NCBI GenBank assembly: GCA_002840245.1 | Contig: PHAA01000001.1 | Location: 1-64,000 of the forward strand | Reading direction: 5' to 3' | Length of the DNA: 64,000 bases | From: Firmicutes bacterium HGW-Firmicutes-15 | Lineage (GTDB): Bacteria > Bacillota > Syntrophomonadia > Syntrophomonadales > Syntrophomonadaceae | Shown here: piece by piece, positions 1-8,978 of the stretch | Layout: every line of letters begins with the position of its first letter | How positions within the stretch are numbered: the first letter of the stretch is position 1 | Notes under the pieces: model-generated | The model's database searches: none | Seen by the model: only the letters and a program-made list of their open reading frames with translations | What the model was told of the DNA's origin: nothing | Position numbers and translations under genes: made by a program

Positions 1-65
1 TTTTATCACCAATCTTTAATAAAAATAGCATCTTAAGAAAAGGAGGACACATTAGCTTATTCTTT

Positions 66-314
66 TTGAAAATGTGTCTTGACAACGGGGGGCACTATAT
101 TCTTTGGATGTTAAGTATGAACATTACTACATTTGAGATATCGTTTGTTTCTGAGGAGCAAGATTTAGACTCGATAATAGTATCAATCGAAATATTGCGA
201 CGTAGGCTAGCGGATTTAGTAGAACGCAAAGGTAATCTTGATCCCGAAGTACTTGCAGCCAGTCAAGAATTGGATGATGCATTAAATGAATACTACAAAC
301 GGATCGAACATTAA
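66..314 (+). CDS. Spo0E-like aspartyl-phosphate phosphatase
   Basis: Small helical protein of the Spo0E family. These proteins remove phosphate from phosphorylated Spo0A-type response regulators and so delay sporulation. The family signature is near the C-terminus: SQELDDALNEYY, where the SxxxD core carries the catalytic Asp. The first helix is IVSIEILRRRLADLVERKG. At up to 82 aa it is within the usual small size of the family. The start is uncertain. TTG at 66 opens the frame, ATG codons lie at 72, 108 and 117, and the best ribosome site (AGGAGG, 41-46) is rather far from all of them. ATG 117 would give 65 residues starting close to the helical hairpin. It is one of the few plus-strand genes in the left part of the window. 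Confidence 0.75.
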   Translation: MKMCLDNGGHYILWMLSMNITTFEISFVSEEQDLDSIIVSIEILRRRLADLVERKGNLDPEVLAASQELDDALNEYYKRIEH

Positions 315-472
315 GAAACTTTATAACATGTTTTGCAAGTTTTCTCACACTCACCCCCTGAGCGTATTCTAAAGCACTTAAACGATTTTCTCTATCATTC
401 CAATATCTCTGTTATTCAGATATAGTATGAATTCTATTATTGTATCAAAATACAATAAATTCTGTTTTAGGG

Positions 473-952
473 TTATTTGTGATACGGTTCTCCCTTCAAT
501 ATTTTGAATCCCCGGTAAACCTGTTCACTAAGGATTAGTACCGCCATCTGGTGCGGAAAGGTCATCCTGGAAAAGGATATAATATGGTTGGCTCTCTTTT
601 TTACGATATCAGCCAAACCATGGGATCCGCCTATTACCAAGTTCACCCTGCTCAGGCCAGACATATTCCAATTCCCCATGCATCGGGCCAGGTCCTCGGA
701 ACTTAATAGTTCCCCCTGCCCATCCAGAACCACCAGGATTTCTTTGTCACCCAACAATGCCAGAATTCGTTCTCCTTCTTTGCGCAGGACTTTTTCTATA
801 TCTTTTTCCCCCGCCCGGGGGCTTACCTTTTCTTCCAAGCCTTCTACTAGTTCAATTCCAGTATAGGGGACCAGTCGTTTGATATATTCATTAACACCCT
901 CTACATAAAACTTTTCACGAATTTTTCCCACTGAAATAATACGGTATTTCAA
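473..952 (-). CDS. rlmH: 23S rRNA pseudouridine-1915 N3-methyltransferase RlmH
   Basis: SPOUT-class methyltransferase that methylates pseudouridine 1915 in helix 69 of 23S rRNA on assembled 70S ribosomes, using SAM. The 159-aa length equals the family norm. Visible family features are the N-terminal KYRIISVGKIREKFY strand, the SAM-knot stretch NLVIGGSHGLADIVKKRAN and the C-terminal LSEQVYRGFKILKGEPYHK. It lies downstream of htrA on the same strand, the same pairing (htrA-type protease then rlmH) seen near the origin in Bacillus. Nothing is missing. Confidence 0.97.
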   Translation of the reverse strand: MKYRIISVGKIREKFYVEGVNEYIKRLVPYTGIELVEGLEEKVSPRAGEKDIEKVLRKEGERILALLGDKEILVVLDGQGELLSSEDLARCMGNWNMSGLSRVNLVIGGSHGLADIVKKRANHIISFSRMTFPHQMAVLILSEQVYRGFKILKGEPYHK

Positions 953-1041
953 AGATTTTCACTCCTGCAACTCGTGTTTTTTCCAGTCTAACTCAGACCC
1001 AGATAAAAATAAAGTGCTTACCTATGTTTACAGATGTAAAT

Positions 1042-1071
1042 GGGCAAGTCAAGATCTGTCCCCACTTGCCC
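1042..1071 (-). terminator. Probable terminator after htrA
   Basis: GGGCAAGT and ACTTGCCC form a perfect 8-bp stem with a 14-nt loop, 34 bases past the htrA stop. The following T tract on the minus strand is weak (ATTTACAT), so termination may be partial and rlmH may be co-transcribed. Confidence 0.5.
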
Positions 1072-1104
1072 TAATAATAAAGCCGGTTGAGAAGTTTACG
1101 TCTT

Positions 1105-2190
1105 TTACGATTGATCCTGACCCAGCTTAACCTTTATTGTCAAGTTTTCAATCTGCGTGCTATCCTGACGGGGTATTCTCACGATTTGAAGTTCTATTTC
1201 CTCCCCAATTTTGCTGGCAAATATTTTTTCCTGTAGTTCCTGCCCGTTCTCCACTGGTTCTCCGTTCATTTTGGTGACGATATCGTTCTCCTTAATCCCC
1301 ATCTGATCAGCCGGACCACCCGCTACCGGAATAACTACCACTCCATTGGAAACAGGGAGATTATAATAGCTGGCCTCATCCGGGCTAATCTCACCCAGGA
1401 TTTTTATTCCCATGATAGGTCTGAGTACTCGCCCGTTTTTCAGAAGGTCGTTGACCACCATCCCCACTTGCTTGGATGGTATAGAGAAACCCATACCTTC
1501 AAATCCAGGGACGGCTATCTTAATAGTGTTGATTCCTACCACTTGTCCGCTTAAATCTACCAAGGCTCCCCCTGAGTTACCTGGATTTATGGCTGCATCA
1601 GTTTGTATGAGATGAAAGACGAAGCCCTCCTCACTAGTTATGATTCGATTTAAACCACTGACCACTCCTGCGGTTACTGACCGAGCAAATCTCAAACCTA
1701 ATGGATTGCCTATGGCCACTACTTCTTGACCTACCACCAGTTTATCCGAATTACCAAACTTAGCAGGGGTAACTTTTCGATCAACTTTTATTTTAATAAC
1801 TGCCAAATCTGTACGCGGATCTGACGCCACCAACGTGGCCTCTTCCTGATTACCATCAACCAGGCTAACCACCAATCGATCAGCACCCTCAACCACATGA
1901 TAATTGGTAACGATGTGTCCTTCCTTATCCCATATCACCCCTGAGCCTGTTGCTTCCGAGCTCTTCTGGTTGAACATATCCCCGTTACGGCGCAGACTGC
2001 TTACCCCAACTATGGAAGGGCTTACCTTGCTGGCGACATTACTCACCGAACCAATTGCTGGTACTCCTTGCTCATCATTTATCACCTTCTTGCTCGGACC
2101 GGTCAGGTTGTTAATAAAAGCAAAGGTTCCCAGTCCTAAGCAAAAACAGATCAAGAAAAGTTTAATTCCTCGCCGGTTACTTATCTTCAC
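1105..2190 (-). CDS. htrA: HtrA/DegP-type membrane-anchored serine protease with PDZ domain
   Basis: Trypsin-like protease for envelope protein quality control, anchored by an N-terminal membrane segment (about residues 10-30) with the catalytic part outside. The triad is visible: His98 in TNYHVVE, Asp128 in RTDLAVIK and Ser206 in GNSGGALVD. A single PDZ domain fills the last 100 residues (GGPADQMGIKENDIVTKMNG). The start is GTG at 2190, six bases after a TTAGGAGG ribosome site. A TTG six codons upstream overlaps that site and is unlikely. It lies next to rlmH, as in Bacillus. Possible regulation by envelope stress is inference; no operator is visible. Confidence 0.95.
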   Translation of the reverse strand: MKISNRRGIKLFLICFCLGLGTFAFINNLTGPSKKVINDEQGVPAIGSVSNVASKVSPSIVGVSSLRRNGDMFNQKSSEATGSGVIWDKEGHIVTNYHVVEGADRLVVSLVDGNQEEATLVASDPRTDLAVIKIKVDRKVTPAKFGNSDKLVVGQEVVAIGNPLGLRFARSVTAGVVSGLNRIITSEEGFVFHLIQTDAAINPGNSGGALVDLSGQVVGINTIKIAVPGFEGMGFSIPSKQVGMVVNDLLKNGRVLRPIMGIKILGEISPDEASYYNLPVSNGVVVIPVAGGPADQMGIKENDIVTKMNGEPVENGQELQEKIFASKIGEEIELQIVRIPRQDSTQIENLTIKVKLGQDQS

Positions 2191-2393
2191 GCTATTCCTC
2201 CTAAACAATTAGTATAATTAGTATCCATATCTTTTGCCAGCTAGGTCGATTTATACTTGGCATGAAGGTATATGAGGGAGTATATATTTCCACTAAAGAA
2301 AACCCGACTCGTGCCCTCCATTAATAGCGAACGAGAGATCGCATATGTAATGCTCAAAGGTTATAACATCTAAATTGTTATACGTTCTGATAG

Positions 2394-2419
2394 CAAAAAA
2401 AGAGAGGTTTTAACCTCTC
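2394..2419 (-). terminator. Terminator after murA
   Basis: GAGAGGTT/AACCTCTC stem (2402-2409 with 2412-2419) followed on the minus strand by seven T residues. It lies 110 bases past the murA stop. The bases between (2420-2529) include the palindrome TGCCATCCATGGCA but no gene was recognised. Confidence 0.85.
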
Positions 2420-2529
2420 CCCAGACCGCTGACAAAAGCGAATCACAGCTCTTTGCCATCCATGGCATTGCTGCACTGGCCCATCCCTGGACGTCGCTCA
2501 GCGTTATTTCATTATTTATAAGTGCCTAT

Positions 2530-3780
2530 TTATTTGATCCGAGCGCCTAGCTTGCTTAATTTCTCGATTATGTTCTCATAGCCGCGAAAAATGTGTATAG
2601 CTTCCTCTATAACAGTTTCTCCCTGTGCCGCCAGCGCAGCTATAATCAGTGCAGCTCCGGCGCGTAGATCCGTTGCCTTTACCCTTGCTCCGTACAGAGA
2701 TCTGGTTCCTTCTACTACCGCTGCATGTCCCTCTAGTTTGATTTTCGCACCCATACGATTTAGTTCATCCACAATTTGAAACCGGTTTTCAAAAACATTC
2801 TCTACCACTACACTGGTGCCATCAGCCAGAGCAAGCAAAGCCAGCATCTGCGATTGCATATCAGTCGGAAACCCCGGATAGGGCATAGTCTTAATATCTG
2901 CTCGCAGGATCTTGGACCCCGCTTCCACTATTATGCCCTGATCAGTTTCACGGACAATGGCACCCACTTCCTGTAACTTAGCAATTATCGGGTGAAGATG
3001 GGTGGGAATTACATTTTCTACCAAGACCTCTCCCCCAGAAATCGCTGCAGCTATCATATAGGTGCCAGCTTCAATACGATCCGGTATAATGGCGTATCGC
3101 CCCGCTTTGAGTGCGGAAACACCTTCTATTTTAATAATATCCGTTCCGGCTCCCCTTACTTTGGCTCCCATGGAATTCAAGAAATTAGCTAAGTCAACAA
3201 TCTCCGGCTCCTTGGCTGCATTCTCGATAATGCTGCTCCCCGGAGTTTTGCAGGCCATCATCATCAGGTTCTCGGTAGCTCCTACGCTGGGAAAATCCAA
3301 GTATATTCTGGAACCGCAGGGCTCCCGACGCTTTGCATAAATATATCCATGCTCAATATCGACATGAGCGCCCAGAGCCCGTACACCTTTTATATGCAAA
3401 TCCATGGGCCTGGTGCCAATATCGCATCCTCCTGGCAGAGATACTATCGCTTCCCCCTGGCGTCCCAGCAATGCTCCCAAAAAAAGATTGGAAGCCCTTA
3501 ACTTCTTGGATAATTCATAAGGAGTCTGACAGTCTATCTCATGCCCTGGCGGACAAATAGATAGACTTCCATCTTCCTTCCAATGAATATCGACTCCCAT
3601 TTCGAGTAATATCTCTACCATAACCTCGGTATCACATATCCGAGGGACATTGTCCAGAATTGTCTCTCCTTCCGCCATGATACTAGCGGCAATCAGAACC
3701 AACCCCGCGTTTTTAGCTCCACTTATTTTCACACTGCCTCGCAGTGGCTGTCCTCCCTCAATAATCAGATGATCCTGCAA
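2530..3780 (-). CDS. murA: UDP-N-acetylglucosamine 1-carboxyvinyltransferase
   Basis: First committed step of peptidoglycan synthesis: transfers enolpyruvate from PEP to UDP-GlcNAc in the cytoplasm. The fosfomycin-sensitive catalytic Cys is present in LPGGCDIGTRPMDLH (Cys119 counted from this start). The N-terminal SGAKNAGL loop and the repeated inside-out barrel motifs are intact. Length is 416 aa, normal for the family. I chose TTG at 3780 because the ribosome site GAGG sits 8 bases upstream and the protein then begins MQDHLIIEGG, as homologues do. GTG at 3789 overlaps that site. The gene is followed by a strong terminator. The upstream metallopeptidase gene ends only 14 bases away, so they are probably co-transcribed. 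Confidence 0.97.
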   Translation of the reverse strand: MQDHLIIEGGQPLRGSVKISGAKNAGLVLIAASIMAEGETILDNVPRICDTEVMVEILLEMGVDIHWKEDGSLSICPPGHEIDCQTPYELSKKLRASNLFLGALLGRQGEAIVSLPGGCDIGTRPMDLHIKGVRALGAHVDIEHGYIYAKRREPCGSRIYLDFPSVGATENLMMMACKTPGSSIIENAAKEPEIVDLANFLNSMGAKVRGAGTDIIKIEGVSALKAGRYAIIPDRIEAGTYMIAAAISGGEVLVENVIPTHLHPIIAKLQEVGAIVRETDQGIIVEAGSKILRADIKTMPYPGFPTDMQSQMLALLALADGTSVVVENVFENRFQIVDELNRMGAKIKLEGHAAVVEGTRSLYGARVKATDLRAGAALIIAALAAQGETVIEEAIHIFRGYENIIEKLSKLGARIK

Positions 3781-3794
3781 AAATAACACCTCGC

Positions 3795-4652
3795 CTAATT
3801 GTTTTCCAGATACTGATAAAAACCATCAGCAAAGGTTTTATAATCAATACCTAGAGCCTTTTCTGTTGCTTTGGTCATAGAATCGCCGTTACCGAGATAG
3901 CGAAGTATTGTGTATAATGTCTCTTCCCCGTAGCTATTTACCAGGAAATCCACTGCCTGTAAGGATTCCCAGTAGGCCACTGACTGGTCGAGACTATCAA
4001 AATTCTTCTCCAAATTCTCCAGGGTATAATAGCTAAACTTCTGCCCTCCGGCAAAAGGATCAGCAAATTCAAATCCGGTAATCTTCTTTTCCGTATACTG
4101 AGCAATTCCTTCTGTCCACCAACGATTATAATTCCCCCGGGTCATTTCATCAACTATTAAATGAGTAAACTCATGCACCATGGGGCCTTCTTTCACAAAA
4201 CGCTCTCGTTGTCCCAGGTCTGACAACCAGGCTCGGGGCGACAATATCCTGATGGTTCCGCCCCAGTAAACCCCTAGTGCTTTTTCATTTTTATCCCAGC
4301 CAAAACTGGCAGCTAGGCTCGTATTATCTGGATAGATTACTATGGTGGTCTGCTTGGCAGGCTGTCGGCCTAAACTGCTACTAACCGAAGTGTAAGCTTC
4401 TTCAGCCGCCTCGGCCACCAGTTTTACACCATCCTCATCTACGGGCAAATACTTGATTATATAGTGATCGGTCTGCAGTTCATCCCATTGACCGGTTCGG
4501 AAATTCGTCTCCTGTCCCACCATGAAACGCATTAAATCCTGCCTGACCTGTCCAGTCAGCCCACCATTTTTAGACATATATAATCCCAGTATTGCTAGGG
4601 CCATAATTGCCAGAGCCAGCCAACTGCTGTTGACACTCTTTATTCCTGACAA
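3795..4652 (-). CDS. Membrane-anchored gluzincin-like peptidase (peptidase MA-like)
   Basis: One N-terminal membrane segment (about residues 9-27) followed by an extracytoplasmic domain. The zinc-peptidase motif HEFTHLIVDE (HExxH) is followed about 20 residues later by WWTEGIAQYTE, the glutamate-containing helix of gluzincins. This matches the peptidase MA-like superfamily. The substrate is unknown; cleavage of an envelope protein or peptide is a reasonable inference. The TTG start at 4652 follows a GAGGGG ribosome site at 4 bases. It lies 14 bases upstream of murA on the same strand, which hints at a wall-related role but does not prove one. Confidence 0.8.
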   Translation of the reverse strand: MSGIKSVNSSWLALAIMALAILGLYMSKNGGLTGQVRQDLMRFMVGQETNFRTGQWDELQTDHYIIKYLPVDEDGVKLVAEAAEEAYTSVSSSLGRQPAKQTTIVIYPDNTSLAASFGWDKNEKALGVYWGGTIRILSPRAWLSDLGQRERFVKEGPMVHEFTHLIVDEMTRGNYNRWWTEGIAQYTEKKITGFEFADPFAGGQKFSYYTLENLEKNFDSLDQSVAYWESLQAVDFLVNSYGEETLYTILRYLGNGDSMTKATEKALGIDYKTFADGFYQYLENN

Positions 4653-4775
4653 AGTACCCCTCTCCCCTCATCCCTTTGTCCATTGATTATACAATGGTTA
4701 TCGGATTTGGGGTAAAGCAAATACTGGTACAGATGGCAGGGACTCTAAAGAAATAAACCCGTCCTTTACAGCCTC

Positions 4776-5681
4776 TTATTCTTTTAGGTATTCGGTCACT
4801 GCCATGCCTGCCTGGGCTCCGTCTCCTACGGCCGTGGCAATTTGACGTGTATGCTTTACTCTTATGTCTCCGGCGGCAAAAATACCTTCCGCAGAGGTTT
4901 GCATATGTTCATCGGTGACAATATAGCCATTTTCCGTATTTATAAAGCCTTGTATGAAGTCGGCGGCGGCAACCAGCCCAATGCTGACAAATAGCCCTTC
5001 AGCTTCCAAAACTTCTTCCGCATCGCTGTGCACGTCCTGTAAAACTAACCTTCGCATCACAGTGTCACCTTCAATTCTCTTTACCACCCGGTTAAATTTG
5101 CATTCTATTTTTTCATTTTTCATTAACTTGTCCACCGATTCAGGACTAGCTCTAAATTCTTCACGCCGATGAATGAGATAAACCTTGGAAGCAATATCAG
5201 CCAAAAACAAGGCTTCCTTGACCGCTGATTCACCGCCCCCAACTACTGCTACAGGGTAACCACGAAAGAATGCCCCGTCACAAGTAGCACAGTAGGATAC
5301 TCCCCTACCTAGAAATTCCTGTTCTCCTGCCACATCTAGTTCCCTACGTTTAGCACCTGTAGTAATAATCAGGGTCCGGGCTAAATATTCGCCCTCGCTT
5401 GTAGTAACCTTCTTTCCTTCCGGGCTGTTGGCAATATGAACGACCTCTTCCATCCGTATCTCAGCTCCAAATCGCTCCGCCTGCTTACGGAAGTTCTCCA
5501 TAAGTTCCCCCCCTAGTATACCAAAGGGAAACCCTGGATAGTTATCAATCTGATCAGCAATGGCAGCATTTCCGCCCACCACCGCAGATTCCAGAATTAG
5601 TGTTTTCAACCATGCTCTGCCGGTATATATGGCTGCCGACAATCCAGCCGGACCGCCACCTAGAATTATCACATCATACAT
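4776..5681 (-). CDS. trxB: Thioredoxin reductase (NADPH type)
   Basis: Homodimeric FAD enzyme that passes electrons from NADPH to thioredoxin. FAD site GGGPAGLSAAIY is at the N-terminus, the redox dithiol CATC is in GVSYCATCDGAFF, and the NADPH site is complete: VVGGGESAVKEA followed by HRREEFRA. The C-terminal FAD motif FAAGDIRVK is also present. Length of 301 aa is typical. ATG start follows GGGGGAG at the right distance. The presence of HRRxxxRA matters because a second reductase-like protein at 13766-14665 lacks it. Confidence 0.96.
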   Translation of the reverse strand: MYDVIILGGGPAGLSAAIYTGRAWLKTLILESAVVGGNAAIADQIDNYPGFPFGILGGELMENFRKQAERFGAEIRMEEVVHIANSPEGKKVTTSEGEYLARTLIITTGAKRRELDVAGEQEFLGRGVSYCATCDGAFFRGYPVAVVGGGESAVKEALFLADIASKVYLIHRREEFRASPESVDKLMKNEKIECKFNRVVKRIEGDTVMRRLVLQDVHSDAEEVLEAEGLFVSIGLVAAADFIQGFINTENGYIVTDEHMQTSAEGIFAAGDIRVKHTRQIATAVGDGAQAGMAVTEYLKE

Positions 5682-5702
5682 CTTAACTCCCCCTTAGACA
5701 TA

Positions 5703-5735
5703 AATAAGAACCCTGACCAGGATTCGGTCAGGGTT
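5703..5735 (-). terminator. Terminator after the LysM/M23 gene
   Basis: Ten-base perfect stem AACCCTGACC/GGTCAGGGTT with a 7-nt loop, followed on the minus strand by CTTATTTAT. It separates the M23 gene from trxB. Confidence 0.8.
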
Positions 5736-5747
5736 CCGTTATTCTAA

Positions 5748-7085
5748 TTAGCGCAGATAGTTTACCGGGTTACGGAACGCACCATTCTGTAAAACCTCAA
5801 AGTGTAAATGCGGTCCAGTGCTGTGCCCCGTGGAACCCCTCGTAGCAATCGCCTCGCCCCTGGTCACGTGCTGACCCGCATTGACCAATAGGTTGGAGCA
5901 ATGTGCATACCTAGTCACCAATCCATTGCCATGGTTAATGACTACAAAATTGCCATACCCTCCCTGGTAACTGGCAGAACTAACCGTTCCGTCAGCAGCA
6001 GCAGTTATGGTAGTCCCTGAACTCCCGCCAATATCAATGCCGGTATGTCCACCACCAAAAGGCTGGGTAATGAGACCATATACCGGCCAATCCAAATCAG
6101 CTGAAGCTTCACCTCCACGAGAGGCCACCTGGTAAGCCCGGCTACCCTTGACTACTACCTTGTCAACAGCTTCTTTGATTATCTTTTCTTCGCTGACATC
6201 TCTCTTTTCCATGATACCGTTACGTTTGGTAGCTGTATAGGCAACGTATTTCTCCCCGTTTTGCCCTTCGTCTCTAACCTTAATTCCGCTGCTAACCTGT
6301 TGGTCGGTGATGGTCTTAGTCTGGTAAGGAATGACTTCGTTCCCTCGACCCTCCACTTTTGCAATCACATTAATTAAAGGCTGAGTCTTGTTTATGATGA
6401 TTTGCTGTCCTAAAGATAAAAGGTTATTTTCCTGCAAATTATTATTCTGCAGAATATCCGCTACATACATGTCATTCTTACGAGCAATTGACCACAGGGA
6501 GTCACCTTCTTGGACAGTATATTTTTGCGGGCTAGCTGTGCCAATGGTAATTACATTCCATGCATCATTCCAAGCCAGCACTCGGGCAGATGAAACGTTT
6601 TCTGCCTTTACCTCTACCTGTTCCTCAAAATCCAAGGACAATAGCTTTTCACCTGCTGCAATCTGAGAATTGTTAGTTTTTAGCTGCTTCAGCATGGCCT
6701 CAGCCACGGCCTGGTCTTGTACATATACAATTGGTTTACCATTTACCCAAATGGCTACCGCCATGGTCTTAGGCTGCAGGGCCACCTTGATCTCCTCTGC
6801 TACCTTTTCGGAAGGTACTAATTGGCTGCGGCTTACAAAGACCCGCTTAAAACCAACCCGATTCCTGATCCCCATTTTTATAGCATTTGCTGTTTGCTCT
6901 TGGCTCTGCAGCTGCTCCAATGCCTGGGTAACCTCTCCAGAATTCTCCACCACAAACTCTTTATTTCCATCAACCGACACTGAATACGCCGGGGTATTTA
7001 TCCCATAAAACCAAATAATTGCAATTATAAAAATTGCCCCCAAGCTATTTATCAATATACTATTTTTTCGCAAAATTTCTTGCAT
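5748..7085 (-). CDS. LysM/G5/M23 cell-wall endopeptidase
   Basis: Predicted murein hydrolase held in the membrane by an N-terminal segment (about residues 10-28). After a linker come a LysM carbohydrate-binding motif (YTVQEGDSLWSIARKNDMYV), a G5 domain and a C-terminal M23 (LytM-type) peptidase. The zinc ligands are visible: HTGIDIG (HxxxD) and HLHFEV, with a further His in RYAHCS. The domain order LysM-G5-M23 is common in clostridial wall and spore-cortex remodelling enzymes. Start: ATG 7085, six bases after GGAGA; an ATG 12 codons upstream has no ribosome site. Length is 445 aa. It cleaves peptide cross-links by family inference. Confidence 0.92.
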   Translation of the reverse strand: MQEILRKNSILINSLGAIFIIAIIWFYGINTPAYSVSVDGNKEFVVENSGEVTQALEQLQSQEQTANAIKMGIRNRVGFKRVFVSRSQLVPSEKVAEEIKVALQPKTMAVAIWVNGKPIVYVQDQAVAEAMLKQLKTNNSQIAAGEKLLSLDFEEQVEVKAENVSSARVLAWNDAWNVITIGTASPQKYTVQEGDSLWSIARKNDMYVADILQNNNLQENNLLSLGQQIIINKTQPLINVIAKVEGRGNEVIPYQTKTITDQQVSSGIKVRDEGQNGEKYVAYTATKRNGIMEKRDVSEEKIIKEAVDKVVVKGSRAYQVASRGGEASADLDWPVYGLITQPFGGGHTGIDIGGSSGTTITAAADGTVSSASYQGGYGNFVVINHGNGLVTRYAHCSNLLVNAGQHVTRGEAIATRGSTGHSTGPHLHFEVLQNGAFRNPVNYLR

Positions 7086-7189
7086 ATAATCTCTCCATAA
7101 CCATAATTTTTTAGTAAACAATTTTCTTATTCTACATTGAATTGTATGATTCCTGCTTTTTCAACAAACATTTATGAAGTGCTTAGGGA

Positions 7190-8578
7190 CTATCCTTGAT
7201 TGCCCATTACTTTTTTCGTCATTTCCAGGTAAATGGCCCCTTCTATCCTTTTGCGGTGCATCACACAACTTATATTCGCAGGTTTAGCCATATCCCCGTT
7301 GCTATGATAGGCATTGGCATGACAGCCGCCTCCGCAAAAATAGCGCGCCCAGCATCTCAGGCAGTCTTCTTTATCCTGCAGGCGATTGCGAACAAATCTC
7401 TGCTGGATCTCCCCATCCAACTGTGCATCATAAATATTGCCCATAAGAAACTCATTCGCACCCACAAACTGGTGGCAAGGATAAATCTCCCCAGTCGGGG
7501 TAATAACCAGATACTCCACCCCAGCTCCGCACCCGGAATTACGTTTGGCGAGGCAGGGACCCTTTTGCAGGTCAAGGTTAAAATGAAAAAAGTGTACATC
7601 CTTCCCGGTTTGCTGGTAGTCACAGAGTAGGTCGGTCAGTTGCTCATACTCCTTAAGAACCTTAGGAAGGTCAGCCTCACGAATGCTATACTCGTTTTCC
7701 GGTCCCACCGCCGGTTCCAATGATACCGAATCAAAGCCCAGATCTATAATGTGTTGCAGATCACGAGAAAAATCCAAATTCTGTCGGGTAAAAGTTCCTC
7801 GTATGTAATAGCTAAGCGGATTTTTTTCTACCATTTTCTTTATGTTGGGCACAATAAGGCTGTAACTTCCCTCGCCATTGTTTAAGATACGGTGCCGATC
7901 ATTGGTTTCCGGACGACCATCCAGACTTAGAATAACGCTGATCTGGTTATTTATTACAAAATCAATTAAATCATCATCCAGAAGTAGGGCATTGGTAGTC
8001 AGGGTAAAGTTAAAATGTTTGCCAGATTCCTCTTCCTTCTGTCTTCCGTATTGAACCAATTCCCTTAGCATCGCACCATTTAAAAGAGGCTCTCCGCCAA
8101 AGAAATCTACTTCCAGATTCTTAACTTGACTGCTCTTTTCGATTAGAAAGTCTAAGGCCCTCTTGCCAGTTTCCAATGACATTAAGCCCGATTCCATCCC
8201 AAAATCACCCTGACTGGCAAAGCAATATCGGCACTTCATGTTACAGGCATGGGCAACATTTAAACAAATCGCTTTAATGGGCAGGTCAGACAAATCCGCT
8301 AGCAGGGTATCTTCTTCGGTAAAAATTGCACCCGCTTGATGAACTGCTTCCAGTTCCGCTGCTACCTCCCTGAGTTCATCATCAGAATATTCCTTCTTCA
8401 GATCTTCTATCGCCCGGTTAGTATCTCCTGCATAATCGCGAAGTTTCTCAATAAAGCGGGTGCTAATATCGTCTAAGATATGAATGGCTCCGCTATTCAC
8501 ATCCAGCATTAGGTTAAGCTCTTTCCATCGAAACAGGTGTATACCTGCCATGAAATCATAGCCCGTTGGTGATACCAA
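7190..8578 (-). CDS. SCIFF peptide maturase (radical SAM-SPASM thioether-forming enzyme)
   Basis: Radical SAM enzyme that installs Cys-to-backbone (alpha or gamma carbon) thioether links in the SCIFF precursor peptide, giving a ranthipeptide. The radical SAM cluster motif CxxxCxxC is in ACNMKCRYCF. The C-terminal SPASM domain has the Cys ligands in GPCLAKRNSGCG, YPCHQ, CLRCWARYFCGGGC and ISC, expected to bind two more Fe-S clusters. The N-terminal part resembles the peptide-recognition region. Length of 462 aa is typical. The start is TTG 8578 after GGAGAGG; an in-frame ATG at 8551 would drop nine residues. The precursor gene lies directly upstream on the same strand, with a terminator between. 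Confidence 0.93.
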   Translation of the reverse strand: MVSPTGYDFMAGIHLFRWKELNLMLDVNSGAIHILDDISTRFIEKLRDYAGDTNRAIEDLKKEYSDDELREVAAELEAVHQAGAIFTEEDTLLADLSDLPIKAICLNVAHACNMKCRYCFASQGDFGMESGLMSLETGKRALDFLIEKSSQVKNLEVDFFGGEPLLNGAMLRELVQYGRQKEEESGKHFNFTLTTNALLLDDDLIDFVINNQISVILSLDGRPETNDRHRILNNGEGSYSLIVPNIKKMVEKNPLSYYIRGTFTRQNLDFSRDLQHIIDLGFDSVSLEPAVGPENEYSIREADLPKVLKEYEQLTDLLCDYQQTGKDVHFFHFNLDLQKGPCLAKRNSGCGAGVEYLVITPTGEIYPCHQFVGANEFLMGNIYDAQLDGEIQQRFVRNRLQDKEDCLRCWARYFCGGGCHANAYHSNGDMAKPANISCVMHRKRIEGAIYLEMTKKVMGNQG

Positions 8579-8643
8579 ACTCCCTCTCCTCTCCTTAGGC
8601 TACCAGAATGAAAACCATAAGCACCCTCCCTGGTAGGCTAGAC

Positions 8644-8665
8644 AAAAAAAGGGGCTTTCGCCCCT
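8644..8665 (-). terminator. Terminator between SCIFF precursor and maturase
   Basis: Six-base stem AGGGGC/GCCCCT with a GAAA loop on the minus strand, followed by seven T residues, starting just after the precursor stop. Leaky termination here would give much more precursor than maturase mRNA. Confidence 0.88.
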
Positions 8666-8673
8666 GTATTTCG

Positions 8674-8820
8674 CTATTTTTGATTCTTACAAACCTGGTT
8701 TCCCACTGTACAAGAGGTTTTACAGGCCGATTGACAAGAAGTAGCGCACTCCCGACAGTTTATCAGATCTTTGTCCCTCTTCAGATTAGGCTTGACCATA
8801 GTTATAATATGTTTTTTCAA
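8674..8820 (-). CDS. SCIFF ranthipeptide precursor (six cysteines in 45 residues)
   Basis: A 48-residue peptide read by hand. It begins MKKHIITMVKPN and ends with a Cys-rich core. The six Cys are at positions 22, 25, 29, 33, 37 and 44 (spacing Cx2Cx3Cx3Cx3Cx6C), within CRECATSCQSACKTSCTVG. This is the pattern of the SCIFF family, the conserved clostridial precursor always found beside its radical SAM maturase, as here. The start is TTG at 8820, nine bases after GGAAGGAG. It is too short and begins with TTG, so routine gene callers may miss it. The mature product's function is unknown in the family as a whole. Confidence 0.92.
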   Translation of the reverse strand: MKKHIITMVKPNLKRDKDLINCRECATSCQSACKTSCTVGNQVCKNQK

Positions 8821-8978
8821 CCCTCATAACTCCTTCCCGCAGGTAAATATTGAAAGATAATCAATGGATCGGCATAAGACGCCTTTATGCCCTTTTTAGG
8901 AAACGCATTTTAAATTATAACTTATCTCGCTTCCTATTGTAAAGTCCGTACGATTATTCCAGAGCCGCCTCACGAACC

